Source: Hirudo medicinalis (taxonomy: Eukaryota; Annelida; Clitellata; Hirudinida; Hirudinidae). Taken from it: DNA of 64,000 nucleotides. Made by a program: the position numbers and the translations under genes. Shown piece by piece: positions 25,998-36,984 of the stretch. Within the stretch, counting starts at the first letter, position 1. Each line of letters starts with the position of its first letter. The notes beneath the pieces are model-generated. The model made no database searches, was not told where the DNA came from, and was given only the letters and a program-made list of their open reading frames with translations. The stretch is from assembly GCA_011800805.1 (NCBI GenBank), contig MPNW01000069.1, positions 257,740 through 321,739 of the forward strand, in the 5' to 3' direction.

Positions 25998-26879
25998 CTC
26001 ACAAGTCATGTTAGAGAAACATGCTCAACATTGCCGACAATGCGATCATGGGCATACCAAATTAACACTTATTTAGCAGCAACAAACCTTCAGCCAATTC
26101 GAGTGGCTGCCAAATGGCAGAAAAAGCTGATGGCAATTATTGAACACAAAGAATAGTCTGATATTTTATGATGGTTAGATGAAGATGATATTGATTTGTC
26201 TGGCTTAACATTTCAACAAAATGATGGTAATTATGAATCTGATAATATGCCAATTATTACAATAGAAGAACATTTGACTTTCCCATGGGAAGATGGCATT
26301 AAAAAATAATATTCAGTTTAACATTTATTTTATTTATTTTCAAAATAAAATAGTCGCAAATTCAAAGTATTACAAGGTACAAATTAAAAATGTAAAAACC
26401 ATTTTTTATGGGGGTTTCAGTTTTTGAAAATGTTGATAGGGGGTCTTAAAAGAGTTTGACAGTTATTGACAAGGATAGGGAGGGGTCAAAAATTAGCTTA
26501 AATTTGTTGATGTAATTAATGGAAGACCCCTAACAAAATTAAAATATAAATGAATTATAAATGAATAAGATGAATTTTCCGGATACCAGTTAAACTCCAG
26601 ATGGTCATAAAAGCATTCAACCCAGTAATCTCGGAATTAAATTTGGAATTAGTTTCATTTAATGTATTAAATTTAAAAAAAAGACAAACTTTTATTCGAA
26701 ACGATTGGGCTATTTTGTCCTATTCACAGCAAACAAGGCTCACAAATAATTTTGCTTAGGGCCCCCATATGTATAGGAGCGGCCGTGGTGTCATTGCATA
26801 ATTTTTTTTTTTAAATTCGTTTAAATAATCAGAGAATCTTTAGGAACTTTTTAGAATCTTACAATTCATCGTCGTCAAA

Positions 26880-27180
26880 ATAGTTCTCGATCATTAAAAA
26901 TGCAACTCTCACTGTGTACCAAAAACTATCTTCTTCCTTGGAAGTTGGAATATTCGTTCAGTCAAGATGGCAAATCTGATCTTTCATTATGCCTTCTGGG
27001 TCATAAAATCCAAGGACACAGTGAATGTTCCCAAACTTCCAAAGCAAAATACAGACATCACATTCATCATCCAAAACATTTGGAAGGGCTTTCCAAGAAT
27101 GCCTCCATTATTGATCCAAATACCTAACAAATGCATCAAAAATCATGCTCAGCTCCACTATATAGATACAGATCTGTGAA
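26880..27180 (-). pseudogene. Decayed coding relic, copy 1 of 2
   Basis: Shares with 43560-43830 the plus-strand words AATGGAGGCATTC (as its complement), GGGCTTTCCA-GAATGCCTCC, ATTATGCCTTCT-GGTCAT and CATCAAAATAGTT just outside. In the second copy the minus strand reads like a coiled-coil protein beginning MEAFVESPS. Here stops and shifts break the frame. Original gene not recognised. Confidence 0.4.
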
Positions 27181-28080
27181 CAAGATTTGAATATCCAAAT
27201 CTCAAGGCATTCTCAAATAAATTATAAGTATTTTAGAATCTCCATCAATAACTTCAAAATTTATGAACTTATCTCCATCAAAATAGTTCTCCAGAATATG
27301 TTAAATCGTTAGCTGTATATCATTGAATTTGGCGAAATATTATTTTCAAACTTAATAAAAAATCCCAAAGATGTTTTTATTCGGCGTCCAAAAAAGATAG
27401 AAAGGAAACGTGAAAAATCAATAATAACAACAAAAATTTATTTTTTGACACAAAAAGTTATTTAATATGAAATTATATTTCCATTTTTCTCTATTATTTC
27501 AAAACAACTTTTGTCCGAAAAAATCGATTTCGGACATCGAAAAAATTATTTTTTTAAAAAGTCTGCTTCCAGATTATTCCAGGAGGTCCTGATACCATCT
27601 TCCAACTAGATCAGTGAGTCCATCATGTGAAATTCCTGGCCAAATCATGACTGTTCCAGCTCCATTATTTATATTCGCCCCACTTTTGTCTTATAAATTA
27701 TTATTTATGAAAGGTGAATCTAAGGTTTAGATTTCTAAACTCTAAACAGGGTAGGAGGTTGATGCAAAGTTTCAAATGAAGGGTAATTTTAAGGAAGAAT
27801 TGGAGAGAAACCCCAAACAACGGAGCGATTTTGTCTGGCTAATTACAGCGTGCACAATGTTAATCACTTGACTTTGATGTTTTAAAATAAATTAGCTTCA
27901 AAGCGGTTCAAGATTTTAAGATGCATGTTCTTTCGTGACCGTTGTGGTTATTGCCACAGTTCTGGTGCCCGATGCTTCCATTGTTCTTTAAGCGAGAAAG
28001 GCCATTGGCACTTCATCCATATTAATGACGCCATTGTTAACATTTCTTTAGCTAATCTTCACCACAAAAACGATGAAATT

Positions 28081-28426
28081 TCATTTTGAATTATCAATTG
28101 CCAGTAAGCCGGTGCGCGACAGTTGTCCTAGTCCGCACCGACAACCCGCTCGAAAGCCCTCAAGTGCCTGGCAGTAGTGATAGAAGTCTATCAAAATATA
28201 CAGAGACGTCTGCTTGGAAAACTTTACCAAGGTACCCGAGATGTGCGTCGAAATGGTTAGAAAGGTCAACCACGAAGAGGGAATAATAAAACTGATGAAC
28301 GAGACATCGCATGTGGTCCTTCCCGTGAATCATCCAACGAAACTGCCCCAAACTACCAAAGCAGCCACACAAACAGCTTTCAAACCCAAACGACTCAAAA
28401 CGGCGTCAGCCTTCGACGCATTCTAA
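28081..28426 (+). other. Unrecognised short ORF upstream of KIFBP
   Basis: An open frame of about 80 codons after an in-frame stop ends at 28426 (KVPEMCVEMVRKVNHEEGII, later KPKRLKTASAFDAF). An overlapping frame at 28086-28286 is also open. The codon pattern looks more protein-like than the surroundings. There is no clean ATG and I do not recognise the product. It could be a last exon or a decayed gene. Confidence 0.25.
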
Positions 28427-28757
28427 AACGATTGGTTATATCACCGAAGTCATCCTTAATAATGATGATTATACAGTATAAAAGTTGCAACATTTAGCAA
28501 TTTTGTGTTAAAATCAGTTTTTCGTTGACATATGTGTGTTTAGTCTTTATGAATGGCCACACAGTTTTATATATTTTTTTATCTAACGTATACTTATAAA
28601 ATTATTATTAAATTATATAATGTTTGCATTAAATTAACACTAGTAAAATATTTTTTAATTAACAAGCATTCATATGATACTAACTGATGGCAAAACAAGC
28701 TGCAAAATCCTGATGTGTCAAAACAATTGTTAATTTCTGGACGACGTTTTCGCGAGC

Positions 28758-30539
28758 ATGATTTCTTCTGAATTGGCAAAATTTGTGAAAGAATATTCGG
28801 ATGATTATTTTAATGCGATAAGAATTCGCGATTGCAAGAATGATTCAAATTCACCATATCAATCCTTGTATCGATCAAGGGACATCTTGACTTCAATTCT
28901 GGGAAAGCTGAAAGACATCAACACGTCTGATCATTCTAATTTTAAAAGAGTTACGGCAGTTCTTCATTTCAGACTTGGAATTAATTTTGTGGAGACAGAG
29001 GAATCCCCTTCTGGAGAAGAACATTTTAAACAGTGCAGAGCTCTCATTGACGCCTGTGAAGGAAACTCAGAACACAATTTTGGCATCACACAAGCACTGC
29101 TGAATCAACAAGGCCTTCTCTATTGTCAAAGAAGTGATTTTGAATATGGGTTGCAAACGCTACTTGAAGCTAAAAGCATTTATCAGAATTTTTCAAGGGA
29201 AAGTGATGTTTATCCCTGGACAGTTGATGACTTTTTTAGAATTGAAAGTTATTGTGATGAGCTGAATAGTAATACAAAGAAAGAGCGAATTGATGCATTA
29301 GAGGATGCCTTCACTCACACTCTGTATTTCTTGGCACAAGTTTATGGCAAGATGGGGAGGTGTTTTGATTCTGCTGAATATTGCAAAGAAACTTTAAAAA
29401 GACAGCTTTCAAGGCACAAATATGAAGCTTTAGATTGGAGCATGAATGCTGCAACACTTTCCCAGTTTTACATGGCAAATAGTGACTATTTGGTTGCTCG
29501 ACATTGTTTGGCAAGTGCTGAGTTAATTCTAAAGGAATTTGGTGATAAACCTTCCAACCTCTTTGTTGATGTTGGAGGAGACGATACCCAAGAAGATGTT
29601 GATGCAAAAGAAAAATTGTCAAAAGCCTGGGCCGATCTCTACAGATGCTGGATCAAATATGCTCTCTCTCTGCTAGAATATTCCAGAGAAAGACTTTATC
29701 AAAAATTGGAAGAGAATGATGTTGAAAGAGAGACCTCGGAAAGTGAACAAATTTATGAAGGGGAAAAAGAACTGTTCAACCTCGATGTTTCGTCAATCGA
29801 AGGTCGCATCACTGAGAAGCCTGTATTAGTTTTCAACGAGGCTCGAGAGGTTTTCCTGTGCTGCCAGAAATGGATTTCTGGTGCCAAAGAATTTTATGTC
29901 CTCGATGGGCATTGTTCAGACCATGTTGAATTGATAAAAGACCATAGCTCCCTGTTTAAACTCCTTGCATTCTTTGAAGTCGACTTGAATCGTCAGTGCA
30001 AAATGTTCAAGCGTCGTGCCGACATGCTTGCTGAGGTCCTCCGTGAACTCAACCCACAATGTTACTTGTCTCTATGTCACCAGTTGTCGTTCGAAATAGG
30101 TGAGGTTTACAGTTCCATGCTCGACAACAAACTGGCGTTGCTGGAACTAAGCACAGAGAGTGATGACAAACACAGACAATTGGCATCCAAGATCAACTCT
30201 TTGGCCAAAAACAGCATAGAATATTTTCAACTATTTATAAGGTACCTTAAAAACCATGAGGGGAATTTGCCTGAAAAGTTCTCAGAAGAGCTGGAACGTC
30301 CAGCCCTGATGGCTCACTTTTATTGTGGTCGCTTGTTTTCAAAGTTCATGACATCAGATCGACTAGAACAGCTTTCAAATACCTCCAAGTCTTTGGAGTA
30401 TTACAAATACCTGGTGGAATATTGCAAGACCAATCCTTCTGCCAATGAAAAAGTACGGGAAGAACGATCTGCATGCGAAGAAATGGTGCAACTCCTCCCA
30501 GCCAAAATGGACAGAATCAGGAGCATGTTAGACAAATAA
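28758..30539 (+). CDS. KIFBP: KIF-binding protein (KIF1-binding protein)
   Basis: Single open frame of 593 aa, slightly shorter than the vertebrate protein (about 620 aa). KIFBP binds kinesin motor domains (KIF1, KIF15, KIF18A and others) and blocks their microtubule binding; in vertebrates it is needed for axon growth. The alpha-helical, TPR-like fold shows as helical repeats through the whole length. Recognised blocks: LAQVYGKMGRCFDSAEYC, TLKRQLSRHKYEALDWSMNA, NAATLSQFYMANSDYLVARH, RCWIKYALSLLEYSRE, DHSSLFKLLAFFEVDLNRQC, ELNPQCYLSLCHQLSFEIGE and a C-terminal EMVQLLPAKMDRI. ATG at 28758 is the first in frame and aligns with the family N-terminus (FVKEYSDDYF). No introns, unlike the two genes flanking it. 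It may be a retained retrocopy or reflect intron loss. Confidence 0.92.
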   Translation: MISSELAKFVKEYSDDYFNAIRIRDCKNDSNSPYQSLYRSRDILTSILGKLKDINTSDHSNFKRVTAVLHFRLGINFVETEESPSGEEHFKQCRALIDACEGNSEHNFGITQALLNQQGLLYCQRSDFEYGLQTLLEAKSIYQNFSRESDVYPWTVDDFFRIESYCDELNSNTKKERIDALEDAFTHTLYFLAQVYGKMGRCFDSAEYCKETLKRQLSRHKYEALDWSMNAATLSQFYMANSDYLVARHCLASAELILKEFGDKPSNLFVDVGGDDTQEDVDAKEKLSKAWADLYRCWIKYALSLLEYSRERLYQKLEENDVERETSESEQIYEGEKELFNLDVSSIEGRITEKPVLVFNEAREVFLCCQKWISGAKEFYVLDGHCSDHVELIKDHSSLFKLLAFFEVDLNRQCKMFKRRADMLAEVLRELNPQCYLSLCHQLSFEIGEVYSSMLDNKLALLELSTESDDKHRQLASKINSLAKNSIEYFQLFIRYLKNHEGNLPEKFSEELERPALMAHFYCGRLFSKFMTSDRLEQLSNTSKSLEYYKYLVEYCKTNPSANEKVREERSACEEMVQLLPAKMDRIRSMLDK

Positions 30540-30586
30540 ATGGATGCTAATGCATTCTGAACAGCAAGCCTATTCAACTCAATGAA

Positions 30587-30592
30587 AATAAA
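30587..30592 (+). other. Polyadenylation signal of KIFBP
   Basis: AATAAA about 48 bp after the KIFBP stop codon. The next gene is on the opposite strand and converges on it. Confidence 0.6.
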
Positions 30593-30780
30593 CTTTCCAA
30601 TGCTGTAAAGCTTGATCACAGTTCCCCACTTTTTGCTTTGTTCATGTCTTACCTAATCTACCATCTGCATTAGCGATTAACCCTAACCCTCAAACCGTTG
30701 CTGGTAAATTTTGATGAATCCAGGTTCGAAGTGATGTTTCAACAAAATACAAACTTGGCAAATGACACGTTAATGGATTG

Positions 30781-30786
30781 TTTATT
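30781..30786 (-). other. Minus-strand polyadenylation signal
   Basis: TTTATT on the plus strand is AATAAA on the minus strand, about 125 bp past the stop of the 183-aa ORF. It is the only clear signal for either that ORF or CEP78. Confidence 0.55.
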
Positions 30787-30909
30787 GATGCTCTGGAACA
30801 AATAATTAACTTCAACCATTAAATTCCTAAATAATCATCTCAAATCTTCAAAAAGCTTGCAAGGTTATGTTTCAGGATCAACATAAAATGCAAAACAATG
30901 TTTAGACAA

Positions 30910-31461
30910 CTAGATGCCATCAGATGTGACACTGTCGAAGGAAATATTTCCATTTCCATAATCCAGTGACGATTCGTCATCTTCTAACTCTTCCCTCAAG
31001 TAGGCGTTCGGAAGCAGCGGGTGCCTTGATTGTGTTTCAATTTTTCCAGAATCGTCCCGAGAGGCAAGGGCACGGTTAAGGCCACCGGTAGCCGAATCGG
31101 ATGAGGATGTAGGATCAAAATGTGAAGAGTAGTCGTTGTTTTCTATGGCTTTCAATTTCTCTCTGTTTTTGAGTGTTGTCTCCCTGAGAATGTGCTCATA
31201 GTAGGAATCATCAACAGCTTTCAATCCTTCTTTTGGGAAATCTTTCCCCAGAGTATTCATGACTCTTTGAGCAGTTGAGTACTTGTGGTTCTCAATGTTA
31301 TCAGCACTGATACTGCAAGCAATGTTGTCCACCAAATCCTTAACAGTGGTGCCACTAGAAACTGAGGAAATTCTGATCAGGTTCTCTCCATTTCTTAGGA
31401 CTTGGTCAATGAGCTTATCAAATTTGGAAGTATTTCTGGACTCTCTGGTATCTTCAGTCAT
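30910..31461 (-). CDS. Uncharacterised 183-aa protein, or alternative last exon of CEP78
   Basis: Open frame from ATG at 31461 to a stop at 30910. The product is hydrophilic with predicted helical segments (FDKLIDQVLRNGENLIRI, RETTLKNREKLKAIE) and an acidic Ser-rich end (EDDESSLDYGN, SDGI). No signal peptide, membrane segment or domain that I recognise. It lies 104 bp downstream of the CEP78 stop, same strand, with no AATAAA between and a pyrimidine-rich tract ending TTTTTAAG just before cATG. The AG there would splice in frame to CEP78 exon 12 (phase 2: GG+C, then ATG). So it may be a separate gene, a downstream cistron or an alternative terminal exon. Function unknown. Confidence 0.6.
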   Translation of the reverse strand: MTEDTRESRNTSKFDKLIDQVLRNGENLIRISSVSSGTTVKDLVDNIACSISADNIENHKYSTAQRVMNTLGKDFPKEGLKAVDDSYYEHILRETTLKNREKLKAIENNDYSSHFDPTSSSDSATGGLNRALASRDDSGKIETQSRHPLLPNAYLREELEDDESSLDYGNGNISFDSVTSDGI

Positions 31462-31565
31462 GCTTAAAAATGAATTTAAAAGAATAAAATTTAGCAGCTT
31501 GTTACTTATAGATTTTACTTCATAAAATATTGTTAAATATAATTACAAAGAAGATTTATGAAGAT

Positions 31566-34500
31566 TCAGACGATTGTCAAGTGAATGGTTACAATTGCAT
31601 CATACTTTTCCATTTTTAAATGTTCTGGATTGAAATTCCTTTCTTCGAGAAAGGATCTCATCTGATTGGTCACATCCAACTGTGATTCCTCATGTTCAGA
31701 AGGTCTTTGTTTGGACTGATTGTTGAAGGGCTCCTCGAGTCTTGATGCCTCTGGGTTCCAATTTATGGAGGAATCGTTCAGCTTGGCAAATTCTATGAGT
31801 GGACCAAGCCTAAATCAACATAAATACAGATCAACATTTGAAAACAATGATCCTCAAGCATTGATTGAGATCTGTGTTTGCAAAATGCCTCAAGCAACAT
31901 AATTAAGGGATATAATAAGATAATTAAGAGCAACTCTCAAACAAAATAATTTCAAACAAATGAATCTTTCCCTTACTGCTTATTACAAGAGTAGTCATAA
32001 AACAAACATGAATTCTTAGATATACCCTATCTGCTTCAGCATATCCAGAAAGTTGTGGAAGCTTGCGAAGGAGTTCTCGATAACATCGAGGGTCTCCTCG
32101 GTCTCTGCTTGCTTCTTCTCCAGTTCTTTGCATTTGATGAGCAGTCCACTGTTTTCATCAGTCAACTGAAAGATTTTTCACAAACTTAACATAATAAATA
32201 ATATTTGTTTATGTCACTCACTATTGATTGATTATTAATATAATTATTATTGATTAGAATGAGAGGTCACAAATTAATATCATCACCAGCCTTAAGTTAT
32301 TATTGTATGTAAGATCATCGCATTAAGTTTAATACATCCATATATTTCTGCCCCTCATAATGACAACATGGGTCTGTGGGCTTATATCATCATAAATGAT
32401 ACCATATCATCCTAATCAAATAAATTACACTTAATCCGCACGTACATCAAGAAAAAAAACTCATAAACTGTAAAAAAAATTAATTACTATCATTGTTGTA
32501 CTTGTAAGCATAATCACTTTGTTATAACTTACTTTATTTAATTGATCCCTCAGATTTTTTATTTCCAAATCTTTCTCCTTCATCTCAAACTGCATAAAAC
32601 GTAATTAACGAAACAAATAAATCAAGTAAACACTTAAAACTAAACGCTAAATATTCATGAGCTACAGCCAAAAATGTTAATCAGATGGTCAACTTCATAC
32701 CTCATTATGTTGAATAACCCTGGATGAGTGCTGTTGATGTTGATGATTGCTGGATGGAGTGGAGGGGGTGGATGCTTCCCTCCTCTCTGGAGAGTTATTC
32801 CTGTTTGTTTATAAATAATTAATTATAATAATTAATTTTGTTCTAATAAATTCATCACAATGTCAACAGTGCCAATGAAGAAGCAATTGAACAAGCAACA
32901 AATACATAGTCAACAATATCTGAGTCACACTTATTTAGTAATTCATTCATCTATTTTATTTATGTATCTTTTTTTTTTATAACTCAGCTTAGAATTTATT
33001 TTAAATGCAATTATGGTGTTCCTTACAAATAATTATTGATGATCAAATCATAACAATTACAAAGACAAATGCAACAACAAACACCCAACCTCAACCTGTT
33101 GGCTCGACTTGCGGCCCTCCATGGGACGCCAGATCTGCTGACCTCTGCCCTGGAGTGCACGACCCTTGGAGCTGAGTTGCAGCTGGTAGAAGGTGTGCTG
33201 ATTGACTGACAAAATGTTCCATGTATTAAAAATAATAACATGTAAAGTTTGTTGCTTAGAATTCTAGCTGAAGATAAATAACTTAATACAAGCATTACTG
33301 TTATTACTCATTGGAGTGAGTTGATAGCATGAAAGAGTTCCATTAATCTAACTTTTAAATCGGTTTGTAACACTTTCGATCAGGTCAGACCAAAACATGT
33401 AATCAAATTTACACTTACAAAACCTTATCAAATTGATAAATACACTCAACATTTTCAATTATTAACTTTCTTTACTTTGACAGGCTTCCTCATCTTCTGA
33501 TGCATGTGTTGCACATTCTTCCTCTCAGACTCATTGACACTGAGCCATTTAAACTGGAAGGACACAATATCAACATGTGAACTGATCACACTTATTTATA
33601 ATCACAACAAATCATGTTTATACAATTATTCAAAGCAAAATCTACATCTGCTAACTTCGGATTCTTGAGTTCCCCAGTTGATGCGACATTGATGTCGAAT
33701 CTTTTGCAGGATTTCAGAGCCTTAATTAAGTCAATAGATTACTTTTTATTTTTAGTCAGTAAACTAATTTGTTCAATGATGGTCAAATTTAAACTAGGCG
33801 CCTCTGATGCTATGCAAATGGCACATTATAAATTAACTATTATTATTATTATTATTATTATTATTACATCTGAATTTTAATTAGATTAGAATTTTTAAAG
33901 AAATAACAAGTTAGAAGATCAGCATAAATCTGAGAACTGCTTCACTCATGATGAGTTTATGCTTGATATTCTAAAGTTGCAATACTGATTTAATCTATGA
34001 CATTAATTTTTTTTAGACAATGACCCATTTACTTGATTATTAAAAATATTAAACTAATTGCTGGAATTCTTGAAATTAATATAACAAATATTTTTGTTTC
34101 CGAAGCCACCAACCCCGCACGGTCGCATCGGCTTCAGCTTTTAACTTATTTTTTAGACATTTTTCAAAATATTCACGACCTGCAAACCCACCGAGTTCTG
34201 CATTTTGTCGCGCATCAACGACCACCAGTGAAGCGTTCAACTCGAGCATCTTCAGCAACCTCGTTCCCCCTTCGTTGGTGATGTTGCAGTTCTGGATGTC
34301 AACAGCTGCATTACAATTTCTAATTAGTTGGTTTAGTTATGAAGATATGGTTTAGCCATCAGAAAAAAATCTAAAAACGACAATTAAAATCTCAAATAAA
34401 TGAACTCCTTGAAACCTTTAATCCAGATGTCTTCCTTCATCATGGAGCACAAAATGCCGACCCCTTCGTCTCCAAATTCGGGGTTGTCGTTGATGGTCAT

Positions 34501-36984
34501 CCTCCTCAGCCCCCCCATGCTGTCCATGGCCGGCCTCCGATACCTGAGTCCATCCTGCCATACTTGATCGTGCCTCAAAGACATCTGGCTCTAATAATAA
34601 TAGTTATATTATAGTTAGATAGTTATACAAATTATTTTTGAATGAGATCATTAAATATTTTATTTCTGACTCGTCGGTAGGGTCGAAGTCACGAAACGTT
34701 GAGAACCTGAACAAATATTAATTTTCATAATATTAACCCTTATGTAGTCTGCAATGAGATGAGCAAAAGTGGCATCCACACGGCAAGCTGAGAGGTTGAT
34801 GCAAGATATTTTCATGTTGTTTCGGACCACGTGGAGGATGTCTGAAACAAATGCAAACAAATTTTAAATAAAAACCAGAAACTGGAAATAAACACCAAAA
34901 ACTTTTTTCTTTTGATGCATCCAGAGTTATCCATTATGATTTAATTCCCATGTAATACCTTCAAATTGTTTGGCTCCATCCAAACTCCTTTCCAAAGAAA
35001 GTTGTGTTAGACTTTTATTTTTCTGGATTCCCTAAAATAGAAATTATTAATCTTAAGAGTGATCTTTTACTGACATTTGTTGTATGTTGACATTTTAATT
35101 AATTAAGGTTATTCTTACCATTACCATATCATAATTTACTAATACAACTGACAACACATAACATGTTAAGTAACAAGTTGTTTAATACTTGTTTATAAAA
35201 TATTCGTAACGCTGCATGCATACTTAATGTACATATAATAATAGTTTCGTCTGCCTCATGTCAGCGGTTAGGGTCAACTCACCTTGCTCAAAACCTTGAC
35301 ATCGACATCTCTGAGATTCAAACCAACCAAACTGAGGGTCTTGATCTTGCCATTGGCTGCCAAACAATCTCTGATGGACTTGCACAGTCTCGAGACCAAC
35401 TCCTCACTCTTTATAGCAAGAGACTTTTTCTTGGCTGTCTTGTTTTGGGACTCTGCAAGGATAAACTTCAATATTGAAATCCTCTAAAAGAACATTATTC
35501 AATTAGTTAACACCTTCATTCAGTTATAAAATATTCCACATAGAATATGTATAACAAATAATTTCAGTAAAAACCTGGTAAATTTGAAGTGTTAGCATAG
35601 CTTCTGATTATTATCGTCTCAAGAGCCGCATTTATTTTCAAGGCATTCAGCAGTGGAACCCAGTCACTGGATCTACAAACGAACACCATTCACTCTGGAA
35701 TTACAGTTACACAAGTGGACGCAAGTGTGAATGATCTTCTTGACTTCATCTTAGATCTTGTGGAGTCATTGCATAGCATATTATTAAGCATTCTTTCACT
35801 TGAAGATAATAATAATAATAATAATAATTCAAGATTTAATTTTGTACAGATGCAATGCAACAATTGTTAAGTAATGTAATTTTTAATTGCAAGTTTTATT
35901 TAGGTAGATTTCTTAATTTAAAAGTTAATTGACAACCTTTATTTAAAATGATATGTTAGAATATTATTTCCACGCTAAACATAAATCTTTAATAATATTT
36001 GGTATTTTACTAAGAGTATAAATATATAAAGTTATATGTTATGGATATATGTTATGTTATGAGTATATATGTACAAAATGTATATATATAAAGCATTTAT
36101 ATACATATATACTAGCTTTTTGAAACCGGCTTCGCCAGCGATACATCCTGCTATTATTTAAGTCCTCCAAATTCAGCCAGCTACCTTCCCTCAAATAACT
36201 GGACAATTGAAACGGTGCTCCTGCAGTGGGACTCGAACCCGTGCTGCCATCGCAAGAGGCGAAGTCTTAACCATTAGACCATTAGCATTAGCTGCATTAG
36301 ACCATGCAGGAGCACAATGCTCCATTCTTTCAATAGCTCTCAAGTTTAAAGCTGGTGTGCGATTTAGGAAAAGGTGAAAGTCGGAAAATTTGAAAGTTGA
36401 AAATAGCAGAGATGGAATGGCATAGAGAATGATATATATGCATAAGCAAATTTCAAGTCGCTACCATTCACCATTTGTGAAGAGTTCTTGGGACAGAGAC
36501 ATACACATGCACTTCTGTTTTAGATGTTGAGGAAACTATAATTTATTGTCTATGGAATTACTTCACGAGAACCAAAATAAAGCAAGTTAGGCAGTTCATG
36601 TCACTGCAATGATCATTAAGTTGACTTAATTGCATTTTTGAATGAATTAACTAATTAATGTTATATGGTAGTTCATTATTTTATATAATGTTGTTGATAA
36701 TTGTTTTTATTAGTCAATGAAATATAAAATAAAACATAGCATATTATTATTATTATTATTATTATTATAAAACTAATGCAAATGACATTGAGGATGGACA
36801 AATCATGAATATAAGTTTAAATGCAAGCAACATTCTAGATTTACCCGATTTTGTCTGCATTGATGCTCAATGTTCGAATCTTGGCATAAGCTGTCACACT
36901 GGCAAGTGGAGACAAACCCAAAGCAGCACACATCTGTGCGTAACATTGTGCAAAGTCGTGAGACAATCGCTCCCTTGAATCCAT
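31566..36984 (-). CDS. CEP78: Centrosomal protein CEP78
   Basis: Centriolar-wall and basal-body protein with N-terminal leucine-rich repeats and a C-terminal coiled coil; in vertebrates it is linked to ciliogenesis and photoreceptor disease. Exons, 5' to 3' on the minus strand: 36984-36845, 35672-35575, 35452-35283, 35031-34959, 34841-34738, 34590-34416, 34305-34121, 33553-33476, 33205-33096 (or 33090), 32800-32701, 32589-32533, 32165-32026, 31809-31566. Phases agree and sum to 557 aa (human about 690). Landmarks: SSDWVPLLNALKINAALET; GLRYRRPAMDSMGGLRRMTI; NASLVVVDARQN as the last LRR; KWLSVNESERKN; the GVPWRAASRANRLR motif; a coiled coil; then VIENSFASFHNFLDMLKQIG. The donor at 34121 (GTGCGG) is weak and could differ. 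No polyadenylation signal directly follows the stop. Confidence 0.88.
33785..33875 (-). repeat. ATT-tailed dispersed element, copy 1
   Basis: On the minus strand: an (AAT)n run, then TTAATTTATAATGTGCCATT, TGCATAGCATCAGAGGCGCC. Almost the same core occurs at 58629-58676 after another (AAT)n run, with a third, weaker copy at 58774-58830. Lies in CEP78 intron 7. Confidence 0.7.
35673..36844 (-). other. CEP78 intron 1
   Basis: About 1.2 kb, AT-rich, with an AAT run (about 35808-35828), TATATA-rich DNA near 36010-36110, the tRNA-like fragment and an ATT run (36747-36769). No additional exon is required by the phases. Confidence 0.5.
36219..36311 (-). repeat. tRNA-Glu-like pseudogene or SINE head
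   Basis: On the minus strand the ends TCCTGCA / TGCAGGA pair perfectly as a 7-bp acceptor stem. GTCTAATGGTTAAGAC fits a D arm with an A box and GGGTTCGAGTCCC a B box. The anticodon stem (TTCGC/GATGG) does not pair well. About 22 extra nt sit in the 5' part and look like a duplication of the GGTCTAATG region. These defects argue against a working tRNA. Same family as 25565-25645. Confidence 0.55.

Larger units (their letters stand above)
24496..28757. other. Repeat-rich spacer between Patched and KIFBP
   Basis: Contains the Patched 3' UTR, a LINE tail, a tRNA-derived fragment, a MITE, a decayed coding relic and an unrecognised ORF, each listed separately. The remainder (for example 24520-25200, 26300-26850 and 27200-28000) is AT-rich with no gene that I can support. 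Confidence 0.5.

Noticed and set aside
36219..36311. Functional tRNA gene
   Set aside because: Acceptor stem and boxes are good, but the anticodon stem is mispaired and there is a duplicated insertion in the 5' part; reported as tRNA-derived instead.
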